A stretch of 64,000 nt of DNA from CAZGMJ01 sp964526785 (GCA_964526785.1 CAZGMJ010000020.1:12667-76666); one strand, 5' to 3'. Numbered from the stretch's first letter, positions 50,321 to 59,831 are shown. Notes: generated by a model not told the origin, from the sequence alone. A program made the numbers and translations.

Positions 50321-52417
50321 CTACCCCTCGGCCGGTTCCACATCCGCAAAAGGCACCTCGATCTGCTTGCCCGCCAGCAAAACAACAACCGTCTGCCGCT
50401 TGCGATGGACCTTGTCGATAATGCCGTCCCGCCGAAACGACACGACGCGCACCGTATCACCCTTACCCACGCCTTCCATGAACTTCGCATGACGTTCCGC
50501 CAGAGGCGTGCTGTCCGCGGCGGTCGAAATGTCTCTGCAGAGCGCGTCGGCCGGCTCCCTCCAGGTCTTCGGCGCATTCTGCATCCGCCGCGCATACTCC
50601 TCCACGATCCGTCGGATCCTCTGCATGGACTCGTCGATAACCTTGTCCGCCCGTCGCTGCAGCCGCTCACCTTCCGCCCGGACGCGCCGCAGCCGCTCCT
50701 TCGCCTTTGCCCGCACCTGTTTTGCATCATCCAGAACGTGTTGGGCCTTCCGTCGCTTGCGCTCCGTATCCTCCCGAATGCTCTGCACCTGATTGATCAA
50801 TTCCGCTCCGCTGTCCTCGCCGCTGTCCAGCAGTTCTTTCGCCTGGTGCACAACTTTATCAGGCATCCCCAGGCGGCTCGCTATCGCCAGCGCGTTGCTG
50901 CTTCCCGGCGTGCCGATCATCAACTGATACGTCGGCTGCAGCGTCTCGACATCGAAACGCACCGACGCATTCTCCGCACGCATCGTCGTATACGCGTACG
51001 TCTTCAACTGCCCCAGATGGCTCGTCGCGATAATCCGCCCGTGCCGCTTGAGCAGCGCATCGAGTATCGCCGTGCTCAGCACCGACCCTTCCACCGGATC
51101 GGTTCCCGCACCCAACTCATCCAGCAGCACCAGCGTCCTGTTATCCGTCTTGTCCAGAATATGAACGATCTGCCGCATGTGCGCCGAAAACGTGCTCAGA
51201 CTCTGTTGAATGCTCTGCTCGTCCCCGATGTCCGCGAACACCTGCCGAAACACGGATACCTTCGAATCCGACCGCGCCGGAATATGCATCCCGCTCTGAG
51301 CCATCAGCATAAGCAGTCCGACCGTCTTGAGCATCACCGTCTTGCCCCCCGTATTCGGCCCCGTCACCAGCAGCAGATCGAAATCGTCCCCCAGATGCAC
51401 GTCGATCGGCACCACCTCCTGATTTGCACAAGCAATATCGCCCCCCTTCTGTTCGGCCGTCCATTGCACCAGCAGCGGATGCCGCGCCTGCCGCAAAGCC
51501 AGATCCGCTCCGCTGTGAATCTGCGGCGCAGCCATATCATACACGACACTGAACCGTGCCTTGGCGTACGTCAGATCGATCAAACTCAACGTCTGCAGGC
51601 TGTCCAGTATCGCCGGCCGATGATCCAGCACCAGATGCGTCAGTTCGAAGAGAATCCGACCGATCTCCTTCTTCTCCTCGAACAGCACGTCCTCCAATTC
51701 GTTGCTCAACTCAACCAGTTGATCCGGCTCGATGTAGAGCGTCGATCCCGTATTCGAGCGATCCAGCACGGTCCCGCGCAAATGCGTACGATAGTTCGCT
51801 TTGACTGCCACAACCGGCCGCCCGTGGCGCATCATGAACTTGTCGTTCTCGATCGCGCTGCGCAGGCCCGGCTGCGAGACAATCGCTCGAAATTCCCGGC
51901 CAATGGCGTTGCCCAGCCGTGCGATCTGCTTGCGAATATCGGCCAGCTTTTCCGACGCATCGTCTCGCACCGTCTTATCGCCGCTGATGCACCTGTTGAT
52001 CGCCTCGATCAAACGCGTATAGTCTTCCAGCATATCGCCGACCGCCGCCAGCGCCGGATAGTTGGCGTCGCTTAGTTCATCCAGAAACGCCTTCAGTCGC
52101 CGGCACGCCGCCAGCGTATCACTGATCTCGAACAACTCCTCCGGCTCGAAAACGGTCTTCTTCTTGCCGAATCCCTTGAGCAGCCCTCGAATGTCCCGCA
52201 GACCCGCCAGCGGCACGCGAATCTGACGGTCCAGCAGATCCCTCAATTCCGACGTCTCGGCCATGCGCGTGCGTATCCACTTGCTGCTCGTAGACGGATA
52301 CAATCGCCGCGCGGCATCCCTGCCCAGATCGCTCGACGCAAAACCCGCCAGCAATTCCAGAACCTGTGCGAATTCCAGCACGTTCAGTGTATGTTCGTCT
52401 ATGCGCTTATGCCCCAT
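50321..52417 (-). CDS. mutS2: MutS2 family protein lacking the Smr domain
   Basis: 698 residues against about 785 in Bacillus subtilis. The N-terminal core and helical clamp regions (1-330) are followed by an ABC-type ATPase domain: TGPNTGGKTVML with GPNTGGKT at 353-360, LSTFSAHM as signature, LVLLDELGAGTDP as Walker B, and ATSHLGQLK. A long coiled coil (about 510-610) and a KOW-like domain (GDTVRVVSFRRDG to the end) follow. The Smr endonuclease domain, normally last, is absent, and no Smr-like frame follows the stop codon. MutS2 suppresses recombination or rescues collided ribosomes in other bacteria. ATG 52417 has GGAG nine bases upstream; ATG 52432 is also in frame. It is convergent with folK. 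Confidence 0.9.
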   Translation of the reverse strand: MGHKRIDEHTLNVLEFAQVLELLAGFASSDLGRDAARRLYPSTSSKWIRTRMAETSELRDLLDRQIRVPLAGLRDIRGLLKGFGKKKTVFEPEELFEISDTLAACRRLKAFLDELSDANYPALAAVGDMLEDYTRLIEAINRCISGDKTVRDDASEKLADIRKQIARLGNAIGREFRAIVSQPGLRSAIENDKFMMRHGRPVVAVKANYRTHLRGTVLDRSNTGSTLYIEPDQLVELSNELEDVLFEEKKEIGRILFELTHLVLDHRPAILDSLQTLSLIDLTYAKARFSVVYDMAAPQIHSGADLALRQARHPLLVQWTAEQKGGDIACANQEVVPIDVHLGDDFDLLLVTGPNTGGKTVMLKTVGLLMLMAQSGMHIPARSDSKVSVFRQVFADIGDEQSIQQSLSTFSAHMRQIVHILDKTDNRTLVLLDELGAGTDPVEGSVLSTAILDALLKRHGRIIATSHLGQLKTYAYTTMRAENASVRFDVETLQPTYQLMIGTPGSSNALAIASRLGMPDKVVHQAKELLDSGEDSGAELINQVQSIREDTERKRRKAQHVLDDAKQVRAKAKERLRRVRAEGERLQRRADKVIDESMQRIRRIVEEYARRMQNAPKTWREPADALCRDISTAADSTPLAERHAKFMEGVGKGDTVRVVSFRRDGIIDKVHRKRQTVVVLLAGKQIEVPFADVEPAEG

Positions 52418-52552
52418 CGGCGCGCACTCCATTTGTTCTAAATCCGATACTGCGAAGCTATTACCCTATTGTCCGCAAGCCCTCAAGTCAAAAGGAATAG
52501 CGATATGAATGCCCCGCGCACCCGCCGTCACTGCTCGATGAATCCCCCTGCA

Positions 52553-55108
52553 CTACCGTTCCCGCATCTCGATCAGCATGGAGAACGCCATCGAACGCCA
52601 ACCGTTCTCGATGCGATACAGAACCTTGTTCACCCCCTTGCGGAAGTGCACCTTGCGAAAGCCTTCGTCCACCTGCCAGCCCTTGAGCTGCCGCCGGCTC
52701 ATCCACACCAGATGCCCGTTGATCCACAGCCGCGAGTTATCGTCGCTGCCGACCGCAATCAACAGATCGCACGCTTCGTCGTACCACAGCTCCGTATACG
52801 CATAGGTGATGCAGTATTCATCGTCGTCGGCCGGTACAACCATCACGCCCGGACTCTTGACGAACTTCCATCGAATCCGCCGATTGTCCTTCCCCGTATA
52901 CACCGCGTCCAGATCGATCACAGACTCCGGCGGGAACTTCGTGTCGATATTCCGCCTGTTCGGATTCGGAAACGGCCCGATCGTGTACCACGTATCCACG
53001 CACATCCACTGATCCGTATCCACGCCTTGCATGCCGTTCACCATGACCCGTGTGCCGCCCAGAATCCGCATGTTCGGCGACCTCGAAGGCCCCTGAAACG
53101 GACTGCTGAATCCGCCGCTTCCGCCGGCGCCGTTGCCCCCGAAACCGGCGCTCCTGGCGGGCATTCCGCCTCCCTCCCCGGGCCCGAGTCCCTCTCCGAA
53201 TCCGCCCGCGCCCGGCGAGACGCCCTCGCCCTTTCCGAGCATGCCCGTCCCGTAGCCCATGCCCATCGTATCCGCCTGGGCCATCAGCGCCGCCAGATCT
53301 TTGTATCTTTCTCCCGCGTCCTCCAGCGCCCCGGCTTTCATCGACGCCGCCATCTCCGCAGCCGCTTTGATATCCGCCAGCGAAACGCCCATATCCCCGG
53401 TCGTATCGTTTGCCTGTCCCATCCCCTGCGCCTCGCTCAACCGCTGATACGCCCCGGCTACCATCGAACCGATCTCCTGCCGCACCCGTGTCATCTCAGC
53501 CTTGTGCTGCGCCGCTCCGCCCGCCGTTCGCACCGACTGCGTCAGCAACGGACGATCCAGTGCCGGCCGGTTCGTCTTGGCCACGACCGTCTGGCTCATC
53601 GCTTCTCCCATCGGAATCACCCCCTCCAGCGCCGTGCTCGCCCCCTTGATCTGCTTGTGCTTGTCCGCTATCCGCGACTCCGACTCCAGAGCCTGCTCGT
53701 ACAAATCCGCCACGTTCAGCGACGAAAGCTGCTCCTGCATCTGCGAATAATCCATCGCATCAGGCTCCTCGAAATCGCTCAGCGCCTCCGAATCCATATC
53801 CTCCGTATTCGCCGTATTCTCCAGCACCTGCTTGATCGCCGCTATCGCCTCCTTTTGAGCAGCCACTGCCTGCTTCTGGTATTCCCTCGCTTGCCGTTGA
53901 GCCCGCTCGGCCTGCGCCTGCAATTCCTCGGCCCGCGCCACCGCCTGTCTCGCTGCCTCCTCGGCGCGTCCTGACCGCTGCTGCGCCGGCTCAATCTCCG
54001 CCTCGGCCTCGCGCAAGTTCTCCTGCTCTTCCGCAAGTTTCTCCTCGTTTCGCTTGAGATTCTGCGTCCGGCTCTCCAGCTTTCGCTCTGCGTCTTTCAG
54101 CCGTTTTTCAGCATTTCTGACCTGATTCTCAGCGTCCTTCAGATCCTTCGCATCAACCTGCCCGTCGTCCGTCTCGGCCGCAGTGACGCGCTCGACCTGT
54201 CCCTCGGCCTGCTCCAACGCCTTCTGCCATTTCTTCTCGTCCGCCCGAGCTTCCTCCAGTTCCCGTTCCGCGTTCTCAACCGAGTTTTCAGCCCGCTCCA
54301 TACGGCTGCGCCTCTTCCGAGCGTCTTCCCGATCGCGCTCCAGGTTCCGCCTGGCGTCCCGCAACTCCTTCAGCGCCTTGGCGAGCGTATCTCTGCTCAC
54401 ATCGTACGATTCGCTCTGCAGACTCTGCGCCTTATCCTGCACCTCGTTCGCCTTCTCCTGCGCCGCACTCGCACGCCGCTGGCTCTCCTTGGCCGCCTTG
54501 AATTCCTCGCTTGCAAAATACAGATGCCGCCCCGCCTGCTTCTGCGCGTCGGCCGCCTTTGCCTGAACCTCCTTCACCTCGGTCTGCTCGGCTAATACAT
54601 CCTTCCGCGACTGTTCGATGGCGCTTTGCTGCTCGCGATTGGGATCGGGCCGGGCCTGCTCGTATTCCGCATCCGCTTGCCGAACCGCCTGCTCCTGAAT
54701 CTCCATCGCCTCGCTCTGCTTAGCAGCCGCCTCCTGCTGCGCTGCGATTGCCTTCTCCAACTCCTCCAGCGCCTTCTGCGGCGCCTCGTCCGCCAGGTCA
54801 TCGGACAGCATCTCGTATTGCTCGATCTTCTCATCGAGAATCTCGTCCATCTGCCGCTCAACGTAATACATCTCCTCCACCTGGTCCGACAGCTTCTCCT
54901 GCTCGCGCCGCCGCAAATGATCGACCACGTGCTCGATCTTGTCCGCGTGCACCGCCGGCGCCGACTCGCCCGCCTCCGAGCGATCGAACAGCACCTTGCC
55001 CGCAGGCGTCAGCGCCAGAATCGCGAAAAAAGCAACGTGCAGCAGGATCGAAAACGTTACCCACCGCGTCGTGTGCTGCGATCTCTCCATTGCACCGCCC
55101 CCGTGCAT
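52553..55108 (-). CDS. TolA/TonB-like envelope protein with giant coiled coil and C-terminal head domain
   Basis: 851 residues. A short cytoplasmic N-terminus and one membrane helix (about 16-34, WVTFSILLHVAFFAILAL) are followed by a very long Ala/Glu/Gln/Arg-rich coiled coil (about 60-455) and a Gly-rich linker (about 617-669). The final 150 residues form a beta-rich head (WYTIGPFPNPNRRN, VGSDDNSRLWINGHLVW, FRKGVNKVLYRIENGW), resembling carbohydrate-binding or PA14-like domains found in planctomycete envelope proteins. The layout (anchor, periplasmic helix, C-terminal head) is that of TolA. Its ATG overlaps the exbD stop as ATGA, and the order exbB-exbD-this gene equals tolQ-tolR-tolA. ATG 55090 is another possible start. 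The likely role is energy transfer or envelope tethering. Confidence 0.8.
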   Translation of the reverse strand: MHGGGAMERSQHTTRWVTFSILLHVAFFAILALTPAGKVLFDRSEAGESAPAVHADKIEHVVDHLRRREQEKLSDQVEEMYYVERQMDEILDEKIEQYEMLSDDLADEAPQKALEELEKAIAAQQEAAAKQSEAMEIQEQAVRQADAEYEQARPDPNREQQSAIEQSRKDVLAEQTEVKEVQAKAADAQKQAGRHLYFASEEFKAAKESQRRASAAQEKANEVQDKAQSLQSESYDVSRDTLAKALKELRDARRNLERDREDARKRRSRMERAENSVENAERELEEARADEKKWQKALEQAEGQVERVTAAETDDGQVDAKDLKDAENQVRNAEKRLKDAERKLESRTQNLKRNEEKLAEEQENLREAEAEIEPAQQRSGRAEEAARQAVARAEELQAQAERAQRQAREYQKQAVAAQKEAIAAIKQVLENTANTEDMDSEALSDFEEPDAMDYSQMQEQLSSLNVADLYEQALESESRIADKHKQIKGASTALEGVIPMGEAMSQTVVAKTNRPALDRPLLTQSVRTAGGAAQHKAEMTRVRQEIGSMVAGAYQRLSEAQGMGQANDTTGDMGVSLADIKAAAEMAASMKAGALEDAGERYKDLAALMAQADTMGMGYGTGMLGKGEGVSPGAGGFGEGLGPGEGGGMPARSAGFGGNGAGGSGGFSSPFQGPSRSPNMRILGGTRVMVNGMQGVDTDQWMCVDTWYTIGPFPNPNRRNIDTKFPPESVIDLDAVYTGKDNRRIRWKFVKSPGVMVVPADDDEYCITYAYTELWYDEACDLLIAVGSDDNSRLWINGHLVWMSRRQLKGWQVDEGFRKVHFRKGVNKVLYRIENGWRSMAFSMLIEMRER

Positions 55109-55527
55109 CAGTAGTTGTCCCCCTCGCGCTGCCTGCGCATGTGCAGCTTCACATCCGTCACCCCGCGCATCTTGCACAGATTCAGCATCTCCACCACGTC
55201 CTGATACCGCGTCACCTTGTCGGCGTCGATCCGCACCAGATAATCATTCTCCCTGGCCGCCTCGATCCGGTCCAGACACCGCTGACGCCCCGCTTCCACG
55301 CCGTCGACATAGAATTTGCCCAGCCGATCCACGCTCAATACCAGCGTCTGCGGATCCTCAGGCACCTTCACCGCCGCATCCGCCATCGGCAGGTCGATAT
55401 CCAGTTCCTTGTTGATCTTCTTCAGCGATGTCGCCACCAGAAAGAAAATCAGCAGCAGAAACATGCAGTCCAGCAGCGGCGCCATCTGCACTTCAATGTG
55501 TTCATCCTCGTGAAGTCTGATCCGCAT
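55108..55527 (-). CDS. ExbD/TolR family protein
   Basis: 139 residues. One membrane helix near the N-terminus (PLLDCMFLLLIFFLVATSL) contains the conserved Asp that carries protons in ExbD/TolR proteins. The periplasmic part (about 40-139) has the family beta-alpha pattern, with VRIDADKVTRYQDVVEMLNLC near its end. Start ATG 55527 has AAAGGTG six bases upstream; a GTG at 55536 is three codons earlier. The start lies inside the 3' end of exbB and the stop codon overlaps the next gene, so the three proteins are made together. ExbD/TolR with ExbB/TolQ use the proton motive force. Confidence 0.92.
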   Translation of the reverse strand: MRIRLHEDEHIEVQMAPLLDCMFLLLIFFLVATSLKKINKELDIDLPMADAAVKVPEDPQTLVLSVDRLGKFYVDGVEAGRQRCLDRIEAARENDYLVRIDADKVTRYQDVVEMLNLCKMRGVTDVKLHMRRQREGDNY

Positions 55528-56329
55528 GGGTTGCACCTTTCTTCATCAGTCGTTCGCTGATCAGCGTCGTGATCTCCTCCTCCAGCACCACCCCGAAATA
55601 CTGCGTCCGGCTCTTGAAATAGTGATACGCGAAAAGCGACGGAATCGCCACCACCAGCCCAACCAGCGTCGTCACCAGCGCCTTCGATATGTCGCCTCCA
55701 AGCGCCCCGGCATCACCCAGCTCGCCCATCATCGCGACCGTGTCGAACGCACCGACCATGCCGCTGACCGTACCCAGCAGCCCCAGCAGCGGAGAAACCG
55801 TCGCGATAATCGCCAGCGGATACGCGCGCAGCAGATGCCGCCGCAGGTCCCGCGCCGCGATATCTCCCGCCGTCGCCGAGACATCCGCAACCGCACCGCC
55901 GCGATGCTTGACGATAAACCGCACCACCTGTGCAAACGTATTGCTCTGAAGTCCGCACAGCCGCGCGATCTGGTCGAAGTCGCCCTGCACCCAGAGCTTG
56001 TTGACCCTGGCAACCAGCCGCGGAGGAACGAAGTTCTTCCGCCGCACCGTCCACAGCCGCTCCAGTATCAGCGCCACGGCCACAATCGATAAAAACAGCA
56101 GCACCGGAATCGTCGCCCCCGCGTCGCGCAGCTTGCCGACCCACTTCTCAAATTCCGTCTCGATCTCCTCGTCCGCCGTCCCCGCCACGACGCCGTTGGA
56201 GTCCGAAACTGCGTTTGGCTCAGCCTGCACGGCCGGATCCGCCTGCTGCTGTCCAGAAGCCGCCCCGCTCAACAACAGGACAACACACGACCCCGCCGCC
56301 AACATCGCCACACGAAATGCATTACTCAT
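55502..56329 (-). CDS. ExbB/TolQ (MotA/TolQ/ExbB) family proton channel protein
   Basis: 275 residues. An N-terminal signal-like segment (about 1-26) and a Gln/Pro/Asn-rich stretch precede three membrane helices: about 72-94, then YPLAIIATVSPLLGLLGTVSGMVGAF (about 168-193) and DISKALVTTLVGLVVAIPSLFAYHYF (about 213-238). GLLGTV and the Thr in the third helix are family signatures. A cleaved leader with an extra periplasmic stretch is often seen in ExbB from Bacteroidetes and planctomycetes. TTAGGAG precedes ATG 56329. It is the first gene of the exbB-exbD-tolA-like operon and probably has its own promoter at 56418-56446. Confidence 0.93.
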   Translation of the reverse strand: MSNAFRVAMLAAGSCVVLLLSGAASGQQQADPAVQAEPNAVSDSNGVVAGTADEEIETEFEKWVGKLRDAGATIPVLLFLSIVAVALILERLWTVRRKNFVPPRLVARVNKLWVQGDFDQIARLCGLQSNTFAQVVRFIVKHRGGAVADVSATAGDIAARDLRRHLLRAYPLAIIATVSPLLGLLGTVSGMVGAFDTVAMMGELGDAGALGGDISKALVTTLVGLVVAIPSLFAYHYFKSRTQYFGVVLEEEITTLISERLMKKGATHADQTSRG

Positions 56330-56417
56330 ATTCGCTCCTAACCATCAATCAATCGTATACACCCGACTCGTTGCCGGCGCAGCCCGGCTGTTGAACACAT
56401 CTGCCGGGCCGCCGGCC

Positions 56418-56446
56418 AATCTACAGGATGCACCACCAAAATGCAA
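56418..56446 (-). promoter_or_regulatory. probable promoter of the exbB-exbD-tolA-like operon
   Basis: On the minus strand TTGCAT (56446-56441), 17 bases, then TAGATT (56423-56418). Predicted start near 56411, about 80 bases before exbB. The -35 again has the TTGCA core. Confidence 0.45.
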
Positions 56447-56518
56447 TCCGGTCCCGGGTGACAAATACCGTGGCGGGAATATCGTCGCACCTGTACTTCG
56501 CCGCGCCTGCCTGCGTGC

Positions 56519-57835
56519 TCACGGCTTGACATAAAACGGCGCATTCGCCGTCGCCGCCGCCCCCTTGCCGTCCCGCACGTACACAAACAGCCGATACGCC
56601 CCCTCCTTCGCCGGCGCGACAAACCGCATCTCGCCGCCATCCTGCGACCGAACCAGTCCGTCCAGCGTTGCCGGTCGCCGCTCGCCCATGCCCCCGTAAC
56701 CGAACGTCGTCTGCTCGGCCAGCACTTCATACTCGAATGCCAGCGCGTCCCCGTCCGGATCGCTCGCCTCGATCCTCGCCGCGTACTCTTGCCCGGCCTT
56801 GAGATAAATACTCTTCTCCGCCGTCCTGCCCTCGATGTGCAGCCTGCTCACCCGCGGCGCCCGATTCTTCGGCCACTGCCCCGTCCACACATACTGCATC
56901 ACGCCGACCGCACCCGTCCGCTCCCCGCCGGGCAGAAACATCCCGTACCACGTATGCGTACGCTCCTGCTTCTGCCCCCAGAAAAACACGTACGACCCCA
57001 GACACATCTGCCTGTCCTTCTCCATCACCGCCCGATACCGCTCCAGATACCGCTCGGCCTTCTCCGTACTCGTCTCCTCGATGCACGCCTTCCACTGCGT
57101 CTTCGGCACCTGCCAGTGCCCCGAAGGCCCCCACTCCGTAATGCAGTACGGCTTGCTCCATCCATCCGCCCGCACCTGCGCCGGCACCTCCTCGATCCCT
57201 TTGTAGTAGTTGACCCCCAGAATATCGATAGCCGGGCACCGCGCAATAATCTCCTTGATGTCCCCCCGCGCAATCGATCCCCCGCCGATCACCGTCATCG
57301 TCGGATGCCGCGGATCCACCCGATGTATCATCTCCGCCACATCGTTGACCGCGTCCCACACCCGCCGGTTCTTGTAGTTCATCGAAAGCTCGTTGCCCAC
57401 CGCCCAGATCAGCACCGCCGGATGATCCTTGTAACGCAGCACGATCTCCCGCATCTGTTCGAACTGCTCGGCCACCGCCTCGGCGTCGTCGTAGTCAAAG
57501 CCGTGCACCGCCTCCATCTTCATCTTCAGACCCACCGTCGCCGACATCCCCAGCCGTTGCGCCGCATCCAGTATCCGCGGTATGTTCCGCCCGCCGCACC
57601 GAACCGAATTCGCCCCCCGCGCCGCAAGCCCGCTCAGCGGATACCGCCCGTCCGGCCGCGCCCAGTACACCGCACCCTTGATATAATAAGGCGCTCCGCC
57701 TCGATACAGCCGAAAACCGTCCCCCTCCCTGCGAATCTCTACCGGCACCGCCGAACCGCCCCCCCGCTCGCCCGCACCACAAACAACAGACGCACAACTA
57801 ACCACCAGCACCAGCACTGCAACGATACGCTTCAT
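56519..57835 (-). CDS. secreted glycoside hydrolase, GH2-like TIM barrel
   Basis: 438 residues, signal peptide at 1-20. A (beta/alpha)8 barrel (about 30-345) is of the clan A glycosidase type: IWAVGNELSMN gives the acid/base Glu149 after Asn148, and YCITEWGP gives Glu234 as likely nucleophile. This pair with about 85 residues between fits GH2 or GH5 families. A C-terminal Ig-like/cadherin-like domain (about 350-438) starts with RIEASDPDGDALAFEYE. The N-terminal jelly-roll domains typical of beta-galactosidases are missing, so it is a stand-alone catalytic domain. The strong AAGGAGG site fixes ATG 57835. Substrate unknown. Confidence 0.8.
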   Translation of the reverse strand: MKRIVAVLVLVVSCASVVCGAGERGGGSAVPVEIRREGDGFRLYRGGAPYYIKGAVYWARPDGRYPLSGLAARGANSVRCGGRNIPRILDAAQRLGMSATVGLKMKMEAVHGFDYDDAEAVAEQFEQMREIVLRYKDHPAVLIWAVGNELSMNYKNRRVWDAVNDVAEMIHRVDPRHPTMTVIGGGSIARGDIKEIIARCPAIDILGVNYYKGIEEVPAQVRADGWSKPYCITEWGPSGHWQVPKTQWKACIEETSTEKAERYLERYRAVMEKDRQMCLGSYVFFWGQKQERTHTWYGMFLPGGERTGAVGVMQYVWTGQWPKNRAPRVSRLHIEGRTAEKSIYLKAGQEYAARIEASDPDGDALAFEYEVLAEQTTFGYGGMGERRPATLDGLVRSQDGGEMRFVAPAKEGAYRLFVYVRDGKGAAATANAPFYVKP

Positions 57836-57878
57836 GGATGCCTCCTTCTTGAGACCCGACACTTGCTTGTCCGGCACC

Positions 57879-57908
57879 CATTAAGCTCGCTCCGCCGCCC
57901 GCTGTCAA
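57879..57908 (-). promoter_or_regulatory. possible promoter of the glycosidase gene
   Basis: On the minus strand a perfect TTGACA (57908-57903), 18 bases, then TTAATG (57884-57879), a poor -10. The -35 is convincing, the rest is not. Confidence 0.3.
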
Positions 57909-57965
57909 ATGAAATGCGGCCGCCGCCACACCATCACCCCGCATCCTGCGCTCGCAACTGCACCC

Positions 57966-59828
57966 TCACGGCCCCATCTCTATTGCAAAGCCGAAATCCT
58001 CTCCCGGCACCAGTGAAATGTCCTTGAACGTCACCGACTCATACGGGCGATACCGAACGCAAACCCCCTCAATCTGGGACATGCTCAGATCGTCAATGAT
58101 GAACTTGTGCTCACATAGCCCGGTGTCATAGTGGTCCGTCACATCTCCGCTCCATCGATCCAGTGATACGGTTTTGCGCTCACCGTCTTCCCAGATTATG
58201 GCAGCGAAATCGCTTCTGCAGTCCCTCATACGGTTCGCAAATTCCTCGAAGCACCGTACAACAATCTCTCCGTCCTCAATCTCAGGCGGGTTCAATACGA
58301 TCCGCTGCTTATCGAGAAACTTCATCTCCCCAACCTTGTCTTTGACCGTCAAAGCCGTCTTCCACTGCCCCGAACCGAGGCGAACCCTCCATGTGGTCTT
58401 TCGCCGCGATCTGTCGAATCCAAAAGCCTCCGCGGAGAATTCATCATGCACGGCAATACCGTAGCGGTCGCGAACCTGCCTGTAGTACGACCCCATGGCG
58501 CCTTCGAAGCCGCTCGACATACTCCGGCTGCCGCTTCGCTGTGCATGCTCAATCCGCCACACGAATTCGTACAGCCTGCGATCCTCCCGAGGCTGACCAT
58601 ATGGCTGGGTGTTGATGTACGGCACACAGTCCAGAGGGCTGCCGTCCGGTCCCCACCACTGCTTGCCCGCGCTCGGATTCTCACAAATCCCGATCAGCTC
58701 GACCGTCGCCCCGCTGGGAAGTTCGGCCCGCCAATTCGACCGGATAGCCTTCGCCGCAGCCCCCTGAATTGCTCTTCCCCTGACCAGCAGTTCGTTCCGC
58801 CGAGCATCATCAATCTCCGACTCCGGATGCACAAGAAACTCCAGATCGACCATCCGCCGTCGCATCGCCGGAAGCTGCGGCCGACGTGGATGAGGCGCAC
58901 TGTTGACATACCACACCCCCTTGCCCAGATAATCGATCTTAAGGTATGCATCAATGGACGATGGACCGCCGAAGAGGCCCCGGAGGAAGCTGTCATTGCG
59001 TGCCCGTATCCTGGCGTGCCCGGCCGAGAAATCCGGACCCGCCTCAATCTCCAGAGTACGCACCTCGCAGCCTTCCCTTAGCACCTGCCGCTCGATCCGG
59101 GCGTACAAATGTTTCTCGACTTTCAGCCACGCGGCCTCGTTCTCCTCAAACATCGACCCCGGAGCCGCTGCAGCATTCCCATCGATGGACCTGTAGTTCT
59201 CGTACTCATCGCCCGTCACCAGCATCGAATCATAGAGCGTTCTCGATCCGTCCGTAGAACGCGAGCGCACGGGTTGCGGACTGAACGTGCCATACTCATA
59301 ACCGCCCCTGCCTCCGGTGGCGGTAAACTGAAAATCAAAATGCCCGGCTCCCTGCTCCTCGCTGATCAGGTGGAATCTCTCCGGCTGCTGCTGGCTCGTG
59401 TGGGCGCCTCTCATTTTCAAGATGATCTTCCCGGTCAGTTCCTTGTTTCCATTCGACGTTATGTGATGAACCTCCCAATTCGTCCCGCCGGGCAATTCAA
59501 TCCGGCTGTTCCTCCGAACCACACCGCCCGCCTCTATCCAGATCCCCCCCTCGTTCGAGTCTATTACCAGAACAGTCCTGTAACAGTCCCCGTACCGACC
59601 GTCTCTATCACGCTCCGCAGTAGTCCTCGACTCGCCCCATTTCTCAATCAGACGGTTTATCCGCCCCGTATAATAGCTTCGCTCCGCCACGCCCGGCGTC
59701 CCCCGTCCCCAGCTCGCCGGCGGATCCGAACCTCCCGCAATCGCCCGCCAGCGAACACCTATCCCGACCGCAAGCCCAACAACCACGATTAGTAACAACA
59801 CGAGCTTTGCCCACGTTCGCTTTTCCAC
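57966..59828 (-). CDS. membrane-anchored protein of unknown function, part of the ABC operon
   Basis: 620 residues that I do not recognise as a named family. One membrane segment (about 8-26) at the N-terminus, the rest extracytoplasmic and rich in beta structure with many Arg/Asp residues. The stretch VELIGICENPSAGKQWWGPDG in the middle recalls an unnamed segment I associate with planctomycete sensor-like proteins, but this was not searched. Start GTG 59828 has AAGGAG seven bases upstream; its ribosome-binding site overlaps the stop region of the upstream gene, only three bases away. It is the last gene of the series ABC ATPase, permease, HEAT-like protein, this protein. Confidence 0.65.
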   Translation of the reverse strand: MEKRTWAKLVLLLIVVVGLAVGIGVRWRAIAGGSDPPASWGRGTPGVAERSYYTGRINRLIEKWGESRTTAERDRDGRYGDCYRTVLVIDSNEGGIWIEAGGVVRRNSRIELPGGTNWEVHHITSNGNKELTGKIILKMRGAHTSQQQPERFHLISEEQGAGHFDFQFTATGGRGGYEYGTFSPQPVRSRSTDGSRTLYDSMLVTGDEYENYRSIDGNAAAAPGSMFEENEAAWLKVEKHLYARIERQVLREGCEVRTLEIEAGPDFSAGHARIRARNDSFLRGLFGGPSSIDAYLKIDYLGKGVWYVNSAPHPRRPQLPAMRRRMVDLEFLVHPESEIDDARRNELLVRGRAIQGAAAKAIRSNWRAELPSGATVELIGICENPSAGKQWWGPDGSPLDCVPYINTQPYGQPREDRRLYEFVWRIEHAQRSGSRSMSSGFEGAMGSYYRQVRDRYGIAVHDEFSAEAFGFDRSRRKTTWRVRLGSGQWKTALTVKDKVGEMKFLDKQRIVLNPPEIEDGEIVVRCFEEFANRMRDCRSDFAAIIWEDGERKTVSLDRWSGDVTDHYDTGLCEHKFIIDDLSMSQIEGVCVRYRPYESVTFKDISLVPGEDFGFAIEMGP

Positions 59829-59831
59829 AGA

